DNA of 64,000 nucleotides from CBDBND01 sp965207985. Lineage in GTDB: Bacteria > Pseudomonadota > Alphaproteobacteria > Rhodospirillales > Rhodospirillaceae. Below, in pieces: positions 51,360 to 60,235 of this stretch. The stretch lies in the NCBI GenBank assembly GCA_965207985.1, contig CBDBND010000035.1, positions 434,001 through 498,000 on the forward strand, in the 5' to 3' direction. Position 1 is the first letter of the stretch. Each line of letters starts with the position of its first letter. Both the position numbers and the translations under genes were made by a program. Below the pieces are notes generated by a model, which was given only the letters and a program-made list of their open reading frames with translations, was not told where the DNA came from and searched no databases.

Positions 51360-51818
51360 TTAAGGCCACCCGCCGGTTTGTCTGAGGGCCTCCGTCAGGC
51401 CGACCGCCGCCGACTGAGCCAGGTTTAGAGACCGGGCTTGCGGGGCCATGGGTATCCTCACCCTCTGATCCGACGCCTCATGCACCTCTTTTGGTACTCC
51501 GGCGCTTTCCTGGCCGAATATGAGCTTGTCGGTCGGTTCAAAGGCAAAGGTATGGTGGGGCACATCGGCTTTTGTGGTGAATAGGATCAGACGGCCGTCG
51601 TCTTGCTGCCGTTCGCTTAGAAAATCTGTCCACGACCTGTGGCGGGTCAAATCGACACCGTCGGTGTAATCCATTCCCGCGCGCTTCAACCGCTTATCAC
51701 CCCAAACGAAACCGCAGGGTTCGATGATTTCGACGGGCACGGCGAAGCAGGCCGCCAGACGCAGCACAGCACCTGCATTTTGGGGAATATCCGGCTGAAA
51801 AAGAATCAAGTGAATCAA
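51360..51818 (-). CDS. trmL: tRNA (cytidine(34)-2'-O)-methyltransferase
   Basis: This SPOUT-class methyltransferase modifies the wobble base of certain leucine tRNAs. It has HLILFQPDIPQNAGAVLRLA near the start, EIIEPCGFVWGDKRLKRAG, DKLIFGQESAGVPKEV and the C-terminal knot IPMAPQARSLNLAQSAAVGL. TTG 51818 gives the usual start (IHLILFQPDIP) and 152 residues; GTG 51872 would add 18 residues with no family counterpart. It is divergent from petA. Confidence 0.9.
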   Translation of the reverse strand: MIHLILFQPDIPQNAGAVLRLAACFAVPVEIIEPCGFVWGDKRLKRAGMDYTDGVDLTRHRSWTDFLSERQQDDGRLILFTTKADVPHHTFAFEPTDKLIFGQESAGVPKEVHEASDQRVRIPMAPQARSLNLAQSAAVGLTEALRQTGGWP

Positions 51819-51998
51819 TGAGTTCGATCCCAATTGCGAATCAGTTTCGCCGCGTGGCAACGGCCTTTTCACGGCCTGGAAAATATCCTATACCCCATGT
51901 CATTGTTTTCCTTAGTGTTTCATTGGGGCCGGGGAGGCAGAACGGGTCGGAATCAAGGCTTTCGCCTGTCATTCCGGGAGAGTGTTCAGGGATAAAAA

Positions 51999-52024
51999 TT
52001 GTCTCATTACCACGTTGTCTCATT
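51999..52024 (+). promoter_or_regulatory. direct repeat TTGTCTCATT upstream of petA
   Basis: TTGTCTCATT occurs at 51999-52008 and again at 52015-52024, 16 bases apart start to start, about 45 bp before the petA ATG. The spacing of about 1.5 helix turns and the location fit a binding site or promoter element, but no factor can be named. Confidence 0.35.
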
Positions 52025-52066
52025 CTTCGCGTCCGGCGCTGAAACAATAAACATGAGGTCCTGACT

Positions 52067-52618
52067 ATGGTGGATTCGGCAGAAACTCATTCAGTGCCGA
52101 CAGGGGAAGAATCTCGCAGAGACTTTCTCCTTCATGCAACGGTCGCCACCGGCGTTATCGGGACGGCTGTGTCCATGTGGCCGTTGATCAACAGCATGAA
52201 CCCGGCCGCCGACACTTTGGCGTTGGCAACTGTTGAAGTCAGCGTGGCTGGCATTGCAGAAGGCCAAGCGGTAACGATCAGTTGGCGCGGCAAGCCGGTC
52301 TTCATCCGCCATCGCACACCGGCGGAAATTGAAGAAGCGCGTGATGAACGCTGGCAGGATCTGCCGGACCCGCAGCCAGACGAAGAACGGGCGACGGATC
52401 CCCGATATCTCATTGTTGTCGGTGTATGTACCCACTTGGGCTGCATTCCACTCGGACAAACAGTCACGGAGCCCCGCGGCGACTACAACGGGTATTTCTG
52501 CCCGTGCCATGGGTCCCACTACGACGTGTCAGCGCGTATCCGCAGAGGTCCGGCGCCCACCAACCTTGAGGTGCCGGAGCACACTTATCTCTCCGAAACA
52601 CTCGTTCGCATCGGTTAA
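52067..52618 (+). CDS. petA: ubiquinol-cytochrome c reductase iron-sulfur subunit (Rieske)
   Basis: This 183-residue Rieske protein of the cytochrome bc1 complex has a Tat-type N-terminal anchor (SRRDFLLHATVATGVIGTAV) and the cluster motifs CTHLGC (C121, H123, C126) and CPCHGSH (C145, C147, H148). C121, H123, C145 and H148 bind the 2Fe-2S cluster, and C126-C147 would form the disulfide. It passes electrons from quinol to cytochrome c1 at the periplasmic face. petB follows 11 bases after. Confidence 0.96.
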   Translation: MVDSAETHSVPTGEESRRDFLLHATVATGVIGTAVSMWPLINSMNPAADTLALATVEVSVAGIAEGQAVTISWRGKPVFIRHRTPAEIEEARDERWQDLPDPQPDEERATDPRYLIVVGVCTHLGCIPLGQTVTEPRGDYNGYFCPCHGSHYDVSARIRRGPAPTNLEVPEHTYLSETLVRIG

Positions 52619-52629
52619 GGAGCACCACC

Positions 52630-53853
52630 ATGAGCACGGATAAAGGTTGGGCTATGCGGGCGGTTGATTGGTTCGAAGAACGCCTTCCTATTATTGCGTT
52701 TATCGACCATTCCGTTGGGACAAAGTATCCCGCGCCAAAAAATCTCAACTACTTTTGGAATTTCGGATCCCTCGCCGGCTTCATGCTGGTTGTGTTGATC
52801 ATCACTGGTCTCTTTTTGTCGATGTCGTACACCGCCCATGTGGACCATGCTTTCCAAAGCGTCGAACGCATCATGCGGGACGTGAATTCCGGTTGGCTAT
52901 TGCGTTATCTCCACGCCAATGGTGCCAGCTTCTTCTTTATTGTGGTCTTCATCCACATTTTCCGTGGCATGTACTACGGCTCCTATAAAGCGCCGCGGGA
53001 AGTCTTGTGGTGGATGGGGATCATCATTTTCTTACTGATGATGGCGACAGCTTTCATGGGGTACGTGCTGCCTTGGGGGCAGATGAGTTTCTGGGGCGCG
53101 ACGGTGATCACCAACCTGTTTTCCGCCGTACCGATCCTCGGCGATGAAATCGTCACGTTCCTGTGGGGTGGATTCTCTGTGGACAACCCCACTCTGAATC
53201 GGTTCTTTACGCTTCACTTTCTCCTGCCGTTCGTCATCGTCGGTGTTGTGATCCTCCACATCTGGGCGTTGCATATCCCAGGGTCGAACAATCCCACCGG
53301 CATTGAAGCCGCACCTCAGGACAAGATCCCGTTCCATCCCTACTACACCATCAAAGACGTGTTCGGTCTTGGCGTGTTCCTACTGGCCTATTTCACGGTC
53401 GTGTTTTGGTTCCCCAATGCCTTGGGCCACCCTGACAACTATGTGCCGGCTAATCCGCTACAGACACCGCCGCATATTGTACCCGAATGGTACTTCCTGC
53501 CGTTCTACGCCATTCTCAGGTCCATCGATAACAAGCTCATCGGGGTGGTGTTGATGTTCGCCTCCATCCTGATCCTGTTTGTCCTGCCGTGGCTTGATAC
53601 GTCCCGGGTTCGCTCCGGTACCTTCCGGCCCATTTTCAGGGTGCTGTTCGTCATCTTCCTGGCCGACTGCGTCTTACTCACCTGGTGCGGAGCGCAACTG
53701 CCCGAAGGCCTGCCGTTGGTCCTCAGCCGGATCGGCACGTTCTGGTATTTCTTCCACTTCATCGTGTTGCTGCCGGTGGTCGGCTGGATCGAAACGCCTA
53801 GACCGTTGCCCAGCAGTATCAGTACGCCCGTTGTGGCCAGTCCTGCGGAGTAG
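52630..53853 (+). CDS. petB: cytochrome b of the bc1 complex
   Basis: This 407-residue quinol-oxidising cytochrome b has eight membrane helices. Heme ligands are in LRYLHANGASFFFIVVFIHI and further histidines near GVVILHIWALHIPGSNNPTG. The quinol-site segment reads PDNYVPANPLQTPPHIVPEW, with PEW intact. The length is normal for alphaproteobacteria. It is the middle gene of petABC. Confidence 0.96.
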   Translation: MSTDKGWAMRAVDWFEERLPIIAFIDHSVGTKYPAPKNLNYFWNFGSLAGFMLVVLIITGLFLSMSYTAHVDHAFQSVERIMRDVNSGWLLRYLHANGASFFFIVVFIHIFRGMYYGSYKAPREVLWWMGIIIFLLMMATAFMGYVLPWGQMSFWGATVITNLFSAVPILGDEIVTFLWGGFSVDNPTLNRFFTLHFLLPFVIVGVVILHIWALHIPGSNNPTGIEAAPQDKIPFHPYYTIKDVFGLGVFLLAYFTVVFWFPNALGHPDNYVPANPLQTPPHIVPEWYFLPFYAILRSIDNKLIGVVLMFASILILFVLPWLDTSRVRSGTFRPIFRVLFVIFLADCVLLTWCGAQLPEGLPLVLSRIGTFWYFFHFIVLLPVVGWIETPRPLPSSISTPVVASPAE

Positions 53854-53857
53854 CGCC

Positions 53858-54646
53858 ATGAGAATTTGCCTAATGACATCTATCGCCGCGTTCGCCGTCA
53901 TTCTGCTGACCGCTGTGACACCTGCGCCGTCTCACGCCGCCGAGGGTACTGCTGAACCGCCTATGGAGCAGGAGTGGTCCTTCGACGGTATCTTTGGCCG
54001 CTTCGACCGCCAGCAATTGCAGCGCGGTTTCCAGGTCTACCGGGAAGTCTGTGCCTCTTGTCATGGTCTGGATTACATCGCCTTCCGCAACCTGCAGGAA
54101 ATCGGCTACAGCGAAGACCAGACCAAGGTTTTGGCGTCTGAATATTTCATCGAGGAATGCTGCGACGATCAGGGTGACTTTTATGAACGCCCGGCCATCC
54201 CGTCCGATTACATTCCCAATCCCTATCCCAACGAGCAATTTGCCCGGTCGGCCAACAATGGGTCATTGCCGCCTGACTTGTCTTTGATCACCAAAGCGCG
54301 GGCCGGCGGGCCGGACTATGTCTACAGCATAACAATCGGCTACGAAGACCCACCGCCCGAAATGGAAGCCGAGATGATGGACGGCATGTATTACAACAAG
54401 TACTTCGAAGGTAATCAGATCGCCATGGCGCAACAGCTGTTCGAAGAACTGGTGGAGTACTCTGACGGCACGTTTGCGTCCAATGAACAAATGGCTGCAG
54501 ACGTTACTGCGTTCCTGCACTGGGCAGCTGAGCCCAAGTTGGAAGTGCGCAAGCAAACCGGCATTCGGGTGCTGCTGTTTACCTTTGTGTTCACGGTACT
54601 GGCCTATTTCCTCAAGAAACGGATTTGGTCAGACGTCGAACACTAA
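53858..54646 (+). CDS. petC: cytochrome c1
   Basis: This 262-residue protein has a signal peptide (ICLMTSIAAFAVILLTAVTP to HAAEG), the heme-binding CASCH (C65, C68, H69), NNGSLPPDLSLITKARAGG, and a C-terminal membrane anchor (VLLFTFVFTVLAYFLKKRIW). It receives electrons from the Rieske protein. ATG 53858 is four bases after the petB stop with GGAG at 53847-53850. A CC pair in EECCDDQGD is unusual but family members differ in this loop. Confidence 0.96.
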   Translation: MRICLMTSIAAFAVILLTAVTPAPSHAAEGTAEPPMEQEWSFDGIFGRFDRQQLQRGFQVYREVCASCHGLDYIAFRNLQEIGYSEDQTKVLASEYFIEECCDDQGDFYERPAIPSDYIPNPYPNEQFARSANNGSLPPDLSLITKARAGGPDYVYSITIGYEDPPPEMEAEMMDGMYYNKYFEGNQIAMAQQLFEELVEYSDGTFASNEQMAADVTAFLHWAAEPKLEVRKQTGIRVLLFTFVFTVLAYFLKKRIWSDVEH

Positions 54647-54670
54647 AAAGAACCAGAGTTCTTTTCGATA

Positions 54671-54700
54671 CCGCCGGTCATTTCATGGCCGGCGGTTTTT
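54671..54700 (+). terminator. Rho-independent terminator of the petABC operon
   Basis: CCGCCGGTCA (54671-54680) pairs with TGGCCGGCGG (54686-54695), with one G-U pair, around a 5-base loop, followed by TTTTT (54696-54700). It lies 25 bp after petC and just before the convergent ychF stop. Confidence 0.92.
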
Positions 54701-54718
54701 CATTGCCCAAAACCCGCA

Positions 54719-55822
54719 TTAAACGTTGAACAGGAAGTGCAGCACATCACCGTCCTTGACGATGTAGTCTTTGCCTTCCTGGCGCATCTTTCCGGCATCC
54801 TTGGCATTTTGCTCGCCGCCTAAAGCGATGAAATCGTCGGATGTGATGGTCTCGGCGCGGATGAAGCCCCGCTCGAAGTCGGTGTGAATGGTGCCACCCG
54901 CCTGGGCTGCCCTGGTGCCGTCGGGCACGGTCCAGGCGCGGGAGGCCTTCGCCCCGGTGGTGAAAAAGGTGATCAGGTCCAAGAGGGTATAACCGGCGCG
55001 GATGACCCGGGCGAGACCGGTTTCTTTCAGGTCTAGGGTTTCGAGAAAGCTGGCTTGTTCGTCTCCATCCTCCAACTGGGCAACCTCCGCTTCTATGGCA
55101 GCGGATATGGTGACGTATTGTGCCTTTTCGGTATTCGCTTTTTCTTCCACGGCTGCCGAAAAGGCGTTGCCCGTTCCGGCGCTATCTTCCTCAACGTTAC
55201 AGACGTAAAGCACTGGCTTGGCCGTCAGCAGCTGCAATTGCTTAAAAATTTTACGATCGTTCTCGTCGTCGGGCCGGGCCGTCCGAGCCGCACGTCCGGC
55301 TTTCAAAGCTTTGAGGACGGGCTCCATCACCGCCATCTGATCTTTGGCGTCTTTCTCCCCGGACTTGGCCTTCTTCGAAATGGGGTCGATACGTTTCTCA
55401 AGACTTTCAAGGTCCGCGAGCAGCAATTCAGTCTCAACCGTTTCCGCGTCACGGACAGGATCAATGGCACCATCCACGTGGGTGACGTTTTCGTCTTCAA
55501 AACAGCGCAGCACATGAACGATGGCATCGACTTCACGAATGTTGGCGAGGAACTTGTTGCCTAAGCCTTCGCCTTGGCTTGAGCCTTTGACCAAACCGGC
55601 AATATCGACGAACTCCAGGTACGTGGGCACGGTTTCGGCGGACCCTGTAATGGCCGAAATCTTTTCGAGCCGGTCGTCGGGCACTGCCACGCGCCCCACA
55701 TTGGGTTCAATGGTACAAAAGGGAAAATTGGCGGCTTGGGCGGCAATGGTAGACGTCAGTGCATTGAACAGTGTGGACTTGCCGACGTTGGGCAGTCCGA
55801 CGATACCGCAATTGAAACCCAT
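54719..55822 (-). CDS. ychF: redox-regulated ATPase YchF
   Basis: This 367-residue Obg-related P-loop protein has G1 GLPNVGKSTLFNALTS (9-24), the switch region DIAGLVKGSSQGEGLGNKFL, the G4-like NVEE and a C-terminal TGS domain (FIRAETITSDDFIALGG to VLHFLFNV). YchF/OLA1 proteins hydrolyse ATP and associate with ribosomes. It follows pth by four bases in the same direction. Confidence 0.96.
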   Translation of the reverse strand: MGFNCGIVGLPNVGKSTLFNALTSTIAAQAANFPFCTIEPNVGRVAVPDDRLEKISAITGSAETVPTYLEFVDIAGLVKGSSQGEGLGNKFLANIREVDAIVHVLRCFEDENVTHVDGAIDPVRDAETVETELLLADLESLEKRIDPISKKAKSGEKDAKDQMAVMEPVLKALKAGRAARTARPDDENDRKIFKQLQLLTAKPVLYVCNVEEDSAGTGNAFSAAVEEKANTEKAQYVTISAAIEAEVAQLEDGDEQASFLETLDLKETGLARVIRAGYTLLDLITFFTTGAKASRAWTVPDGTRAAQAGGTIHTDFERGFIRAETITSDDFIALGGEQNAKDAGKMRQEGKDYIVKDGDVLHFLFNV

Positions 55823-55826
55823 CGAA

Positions 55827-56453
55827 TTACTCGTCTTCTTCTTTTTGTTGTTTTAAAGCATCTCTGGGCGATAACGGCGTTTCGATGGCGGAAAGGTCTT
55901 GGGCCACATCGGTCATGAACCGGTTGTGATCCCCTTCCAGAAGCAAAGGTGTGGCGCCGACGGTGGCATCCACCACGGCGTTGACCCAATCGCGGTCCGA
56001 CTTTGCGAAGTCCTGAAGGACGTAGCCCGATACCCGGTCTTTATGGCCAGGATGACCGACACCCATACGCACGCGCCAAAAGTCTGCACCGATGTGGGAA
56101 ATAAGACTGCGAATGCCGTTATGTCCTGCATGACCGCCGCCTTTTTTGACCCGCACTTTGCCCGGTGCCAGTTCGATCTCGTCAAAAAAGACCATCACGT
56201 CATCCAGGTCCAATTTGTAGAACTTCATCGCTTCCTGCAGCGCCCGGCCGGATTCGTTCATAAAGGTCATGGGTTTGAAGACCGTGATCTTGTGACCATT
56301 AATCTGGCCGTCGGTGACAACACCCTGGAACTTGGAGCGCCACCCACCCAGGCTATAGCGGTCCACCAAGGCGTCGACCGTTACAAAGCCGAGGTTATGT
56401 CGGTTATTGCTGTAGCCTGAGCCTGGGTTGCCCAAGCCGACGAGGAGGCGCAT
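55827..56453 (-). CDS. pth: peptidyl-tRNA hydrolase
   Basis: Pth frees peptides from prematurely released peptidyl-tRNA. This 208-residue enzyme starts MRLLVGLGNPGSGYSNNRHN, with the catalytic histidine in RHNLGF, and has KPMTFMNESGRAL, FFDEIELAPGKVRVKKGGGH and GHNGIRSLISHIG. It is normally next to rplY; here a complete IS separates the two. Confidence 0.96.
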   Translation of the reverse strand: MRLLVGLGNPGSGYSNNRHNLGFVTVDALVDRYSLGGWRSKFQGVVTDGQINGHKITVFKPMTFMNESGRALQEAMKFYKLDLDDVMVFFDEIELAPGKVRVKKGGGHAGHNGIRSLISHIGADFWRVRMGVGHPGHKDRVSGYVLQDFAKSDRDWVNAVVDATVGATPLLLEGDHNRFMTDVAQDLSAIETPLSPRDALKQQKEEDE

Positions 56454-56547
56454 GGCAGTCTCGAGTCAATGGCGAACCATCTAAACTAAATTCAGGTTCG
56501 GGTCCGATCATGACCGGACCCGACCTTACATTAGGGTCTGTTGACAT

Positions 56548-56969
56548 TTAACGCATGGCGATGATGGTTTCGACGAGGTTGCAGTTTGCGGCGTAGCTGA
56601 TGTCGGTCTTGTCGTAGCGTGTTGCGATGCCACGGAATTCCTTGATCTTGGCGAAGTAGTTTTCGATCAGATGTCGCCAGCGGTACATGTGCTTGTCGTA
56701 GGCCGCCGGCCGCTTCCTGTTGGCGAGCGAGGGAATGACGGCGCTTGCGCCACGTTGGTCCAGTTGCTCTCGCAGCCAGCCGGCATCGAATGCCTTGTCG
56801 GCGATGAGGGCATCGAAGTGAACGTCGTCGATCAACGGCTGGACGCCCATCATGTCGTGGCGCTGGCCAGGGAGCAGCACGAAGCGGACCAGACACCCCA
56901 GTGCGTCGACCAGGGCGATGATCTTGGTGGTCAATCCGCCCCGTGATCGGCCGATGGCCTGATTTTGAG
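56548..56969 (-). CDS. IS5-family transposase OrfB (made by -1 frameshift)
   Basis: This frame has RSRGGLTTKIIALVDALGCL, IADKAFDAGWLREQL and YFAKIKEFRGIATRYDKTDI, the DDE second half of IS427-type transposases, ending at 56548. It lacks its own start. At the AAAAGGGGG run near 56962-56974 the upstream frame can slip back by one base into this frame, so a fused OrfAB is expected. The usual catalytic residues look present. Confidence 0.8.
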
Positions 56970-57305
56970 TCCCCCTTTTGCGCCGCTCGCCTTCTGGTGA
57001 ACGCTGACGATGGTGGCGTCGATGAGGGCATATTCGAAATCCGGTTCCGCCGACAACTCCTCGAACAGCCGCTCGAAGACACCCTTCTTCGCCCATCGGC
57101 GAAAGCGCTGGAAGACGCTGTTCCAATTGCCGAACGCCGGGGGCAGAGCGCGCCACGGCGACCCTGCGCGCACCCGCCACAAAACCGCCTCCAAAAACAG
57201 GCGGTTGTCCGCCGCCGTCACGCCACGGTCCGTCGCCTTGCCCGGTAGATGACGCCAAATTTTCTCCCAAACATTGTCCGTGATCACAAAACGCTCTGAC
57301 TTCAT
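56931..57305 (-). CDS. IS5-family transposase OrfA
   Basis: This frame encodes the N-terminal half, from about ATG 57305 (MKSERFVITDNVWEKIWRHL) through LWRVRAGSPWRALPPAFGNW and ALIDATIVSVHQKASGAKGG, ending at 56931. GGAG before the ATG supports the start. It overlaps OrfB by about 40 bp at the slippery AAAAGGGGG, the expected arrangement of the IS427 group. Confidence 0.82.
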   Translation of the reverse strand: MKSERFVITDNVWEKIWRHLPGKATDRGVTAADNRLFLEAVLWRVRAGSPWRALPPAFGNWNSVFQRFRRWAKKGVFERLFEELSAEPDFEYALIDATIVSVHQKASGAKGGLKIRPSADHGAD

Positions 57306-57378
57306 CAAACACTCCTTGCAAAAGGAGGCTTGAATCACTTTTCCGCGACATTGGGAATCCACTAAATGTCAACAGACC

Positions 57379-58092
57379 CTAGTCAGATGACTCTTCTTTC
57401 TTTTCTTCTTTGTCTTTTTCGCCTTCAGGGGCGGCCGCACCTTCTTCGGTGACGCCTTCTTCACCCTCGAGGCCTTCTTCACCTTCTTCGCCTTCCTCGG
57501 CCGCTTCTTCTTCCTCTGTCTTGACCACAGTCGGTGGTGCGACAGAGCAAATGGTGAAGTCTCGGTCTTTAATCGTCGGTGCAACACCCTCGGGCAAGGT
57601 GATCGCACTGATATGAACGGCGTCGCCGATATCCAGTCCGGTCAAATCTACCTCGAATTGTTCCGGCAGATCATCAGGCCGGGCGCGGACTTCAATGGTG
57701 TGGCGCACGATGTTCAACACACCACCGCGTTTGAGTCCGGGAGATTCTTCTTCATTGAAGAAGCTCACCGGCACTTCGACGGTGACCACAGTGTCTTTGC
57801 CGATACGGCGGAAATCAACGTGGATAGGTACATCCTTCACCGGATCCATCTGGACATCCTGGGCCATGGCCCGGTGGGTGTCTTTGCCAACGGTGATCTC
57901 GAAAATCTGAGTCGCGAACCCGGGATGGTGCATCGCGGCGGTCAGTTCGCGCGGTTCCATGGCAATGAGGACGGGATCCTTTTTGTCGCCATAGATAACG
58001 CCAGGCACGAGGCCTTGTCGGCGTGTTGCGCGGGCTGCCCCCTTGCCGGCCCGGTCGCGCTCCTGAACGGTCAGGGCGCTTGTATCGGCCAT
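57379..58092 (-). CDS. rplY: 50S ribosomal protein L25/general stress protein Ctc
   Basis: This 237-residue L25 of the long CTC type binds 5S rRNA. The N-terminal domain reads ALTVQERDRAGKGAARATRR and QGLVPGVIYGDKKDPVLIAM, and the C-terminal domain HISAITLPEGVAPTIKDRDF. It ends in an acidic and lysine-rich tail (about residues 190-237, EEEEAAEEGEEGEEG style). The stop codon TAG (57379-57381) sits exactly at the IS border, so the insertion spared the reading frame but took over the 3' flank. Confidence 0.95.
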   Translation of the reverse strand: MADTSALTVQERDRAGKGAARATRRQGLVPGVIYGDKKDPVLIAMEPRELTAAMHHPGFATQIFEITVGKDTHRAMAQDVQMDPVKDVPIHVDFRRIGKDTVVTVEVPVSFFNEEESPGLKRGGVLNIVRHTIEVRARPDDLPEQFEVDLTGLDIGDAVHISAITLPEGVAPTIKDRDFTICSVAPPTVVKTEEEEAAEEGEEGEEGLEGEEGVTEEGAAAPEGEKDKEEKKEESSD

Positions 58093-58238
58093 TTCTGGTC
58101 TCCTTTATGTGTCTTACCTCCGGCAGGCCTCCAGGGGTGTCGCCGCCGGATCCAGACGCATCAAAGCCAAGCGTCTGAGGAGCGGGCGATATACAGGGAT
58201 TCCGCCTGCATCTCAAGCCCCGGGGCGAGCCCTACGGT
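58093..58238 (-). other. rplY leader with a stem-loop
   Basis: The 146 bp between prs and rplY contain a 7-bp perfect stem, CAGACGC (58153-58159) with GCGTCTG (58171-58177) and an 11-base loop, about 60 bases upstream of the rplY ATG, and AAGGAG just before the ATG. It has no U tract, so it is not an obvious terminator; a regulatory leader is possible. Confidence 0.35.
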
Positions 58239-59174
58239 CTAATCGAACAGGCTGGAGACGGAGGTTTCCGAGCTGATCCGCTTCACCGCTTCGGCCATCA
58301 GCGGCGCAATGGAGAGTTGCCGGATGTTGTCGGCCAGGCGCACCGCTTCAGTGGCCTGAATACTGTCGGTGATCACCATTTCATGCATGGGCGAGGCGGA
58401 CACCCGTCCGACAGCACCACCGGAAAGCACGCCGTGGGTGACATAGGCGGCAACGGATTTCGCTCCGTCATTCATCAGAGCCATGGCGGCATTGCACAGG
58501 GTGCCTGCGGAATCGACGATGTCGTCCACCAGGATGCAATCCCGGTCCTTGACGTCACCGATGATGTTCATCACTTCCGACACGCCAGCGCGTTCGCGGC
58601 GTTTATCGATGATTGCCAAATCCGTATCCAGCCGTTTGGCGATGGCCCGAGCCCGGATCACGCCGCCGACGTCGGGGGAGACGATAACCGGTCCTCCGTT
58701 GGAGGTGTAATTGTCCTTGATGTCCTTGATGAACACCGGTTGGGCGTAAAGATTATCCAGGGGTATATCGAAAAAGCCCTGAATTTGGCCCGAGTGAAGG
58801 TCCAGAGTGACGACCCGGTTGGCCCCCGCCTGGGTGATCAGATTGGCCACCAGTTTGGAGGTTATGGGTGTACGCGCTGCCGTCTTCCGGTCTTGCCGGG
58901 CATATCCGTAATAGGGGACCACAGCGGTAATGCGGTTCGCCGAAGCGCGCCGGAGCGCATCTAAAGTGACCAACAGTTCCATGAGATTGTCGTTGGCCGG
59001 ATAGGAGGTTGGCTGCACGACGAATACATCTTCGCCGCGGACGTTTTCATGAATCTCCACAAACACTTCCATATCGGAAAAGCGCTTGATCGAAGCATTG
59101 GTCAATTCAACATGGAGATAGGCCGCGATGGCCTCCGCCAGAGGCTTGTTGGCGTTCCCAGCCAAAAGTTTCAT
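58239..59174 (-). CDS. prs: ribose-phosphate pyrophosphokinase
   Basis: Prs makes PRPP from ribose 5-phosphate and ATP. This 311-residue protein has the flexible-loop YYGYARQDRKTAARTPITSK, TLDLHSGQIQGFFDIPLDNL, and the PRPP-binding ILVDDIVDSAGTLCNAA. Length and motifs are standard. A 165 bp gap separates it from the upstream lipoprotein gene, so it may have its own promoter. Confidence 0.96.
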   Translation of the reverse strand: MKLLAGNANKPLAEAIAAYLHVELTNASIKRFSDMEVFVEIHENVRGEDVFVVQPTSYPANDNLMELLVTLDALRRASANRITAVVPYYGYARQDRKTAARTPITSKLVANLITQAGANRVVTLDLHSGQIQGFFDIPLDNLYAQPVFIKDIKDNYTSNGGPVIVSPDVGGVIRARAIAKRLDTDLAIIDKRRERAGVSEVMNIIGDVKDRDCILVDDIVDSAGTLCNAAMALMNDGAKSVAAYVTHGVLSGGAVGRVSASPMHEMVITDSIQATEAVRLADNIRQLSIAPLMAEAVKRISSETSVSSLFD

Positions 59175-59340
59175 GACCGTGGCCCCTCCGACGGAACGAT
59201 CTCAGCGGCGGGATCAGCCGCTCCTCAGCCGTTCCAGACGGGCGAGAACCTATCAATCTGTCACAAGTCTGTAAACGTTCCCCAGACCACATGAAGACGT
59301 GTTTTGCCAAGGTGTTGCACAAAGACCATTAAGAGGTTCA

Positions 59341-60228
59341 TTAAGGTGTCGAAACCGAACTGCTGGCAGCAATGATCTCCAAAATGCCAGGGAAAGAGGC
59401 ATCGACAATTGCCTCTGCGACGAAACCCCAGGCGCCGTCCAACTCCCCGGTGGGAATACGATTATCCAGACGCACCTCTCCCATATCCGCTCCCGTTGCG
59501 TCGGTCACTTGCCAGATAATGGCAATGTCGTCCTGAACGGAATCATACCGGGTCACACTGACAATCCCGGCGACGGTAAAATCCGGCATGCCCGACGGGG
59601 GCTCAAATCCGGCCCGCGCCAAACGGCCAGCCAAGATTTGCGGCAAGGCGATCTCCCCATCTCCCGGTGCGTTTTGCGGCGGTAGAATCTGAACGGAAAT
59701 GCCTGCCCAAGGACTCTCCTCCGTAACCGGCAGCGACAACGGCGGGGCGATGGTCTGTGCGACCCGGTCGCCCACGGCGACAGCAAACTGATCAAACCCG
59801 TCCTGCGAACCGTTCTGCCACAGGGTCTCGTCTATATAAAAAACGTCCGAACCGGCGTGCCGTACGTCGTTGCGGTTGCGTCCCAAAACCCGCCAATCGT
59901 AAACCAATTCCACCATGCCTCGTGACAAACGGATATCTGTCAGTGTGGTTTCAAGACTAAAACCCATACGGCCAATACCATCGACAGCCACAGCCGGAAT
60001 CTCTTGTTCCTGCAAGGCATCGGCAATGCGAAGGGAAAGTTCGCGGGATTGCGCATTGGTCACGCCAAAGACCGGTATGACCCCGACGCCTATGGTGGTG
60101 GGCGACGTCGGCAGCGGAAGCTCGCCATCGCTTCCGTCGCGAAATGGCTGCGGTATATCGCTGCAAGCACTTGCCATTAGAAATACCGCGGCAGCCACCA
60201 ATACGTTGTTTCGAACTCGGTTCAACAC
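59341..60228 (-). CDS. hypothetical lipoprotein
   Basis: This 295-residue protein has a lipoprotein signal: VLVAAAVFLMASAC with the lipobox cysteine near residue 22, followed by SDIPQPF. The rest (TTIGVGVIPVFGVTNAQSRE, LVYDWRVLGRNRNDVRHAGS, QVTDATGADMGEVRLDNRIP) resembles no family I can name with certainty; the pattern of short beta-strands suggests an outer-membrane assembly or binding protein. It lies 8 bases after pgeF, in a conserved alphaproteobacterial order. Confidence 0.65.
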   Translation of the reverse strand: MLNRVRNNVLVAAAVFLMASACSDIPQPFRDGSDGELPLPTSPTTIGVGVIPVFGVTNAQSRELSLRIADALQEQEIPAVAVDGIGRMGFSLETTLTDIRLSRGMVELVYDWRVLGRNRNDVRHAGSDVFYIDETLWQNGSQDGFDQFAVAVGDRVAQTIAPPLSLPVTEESPWAGISVQILPPQNAPGDGEIALPQILAGRLARAGFEPPSGMPDFTVAGIVSVTRYDSVQDDIAIIWQVTDATGADMGEVRLDNRIPTGELDGAWGFVAEAIVDASFPGILEIIAASSSVSTP

Positions 60229-60235
60229 AATCCTG

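Larger units (their letters stand above)
56534..57379 (-). mobile_element. complete IS5-family (IS427-like) element with perfect inverted repeats
   Basis: The element is bounded by GGGTCTGTTGACATTTA (56534-56550) and its exact complement (57363-57379); an adjoining A/T extends the repeat to 18 bp, and TA flanks both sides as a probable target duplication. Its outer end coincides with the rplY stop codon region, and it lies between rplY and pth. Two overlapping minus-strand frames encode the transposase. Confidence 0.9.
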
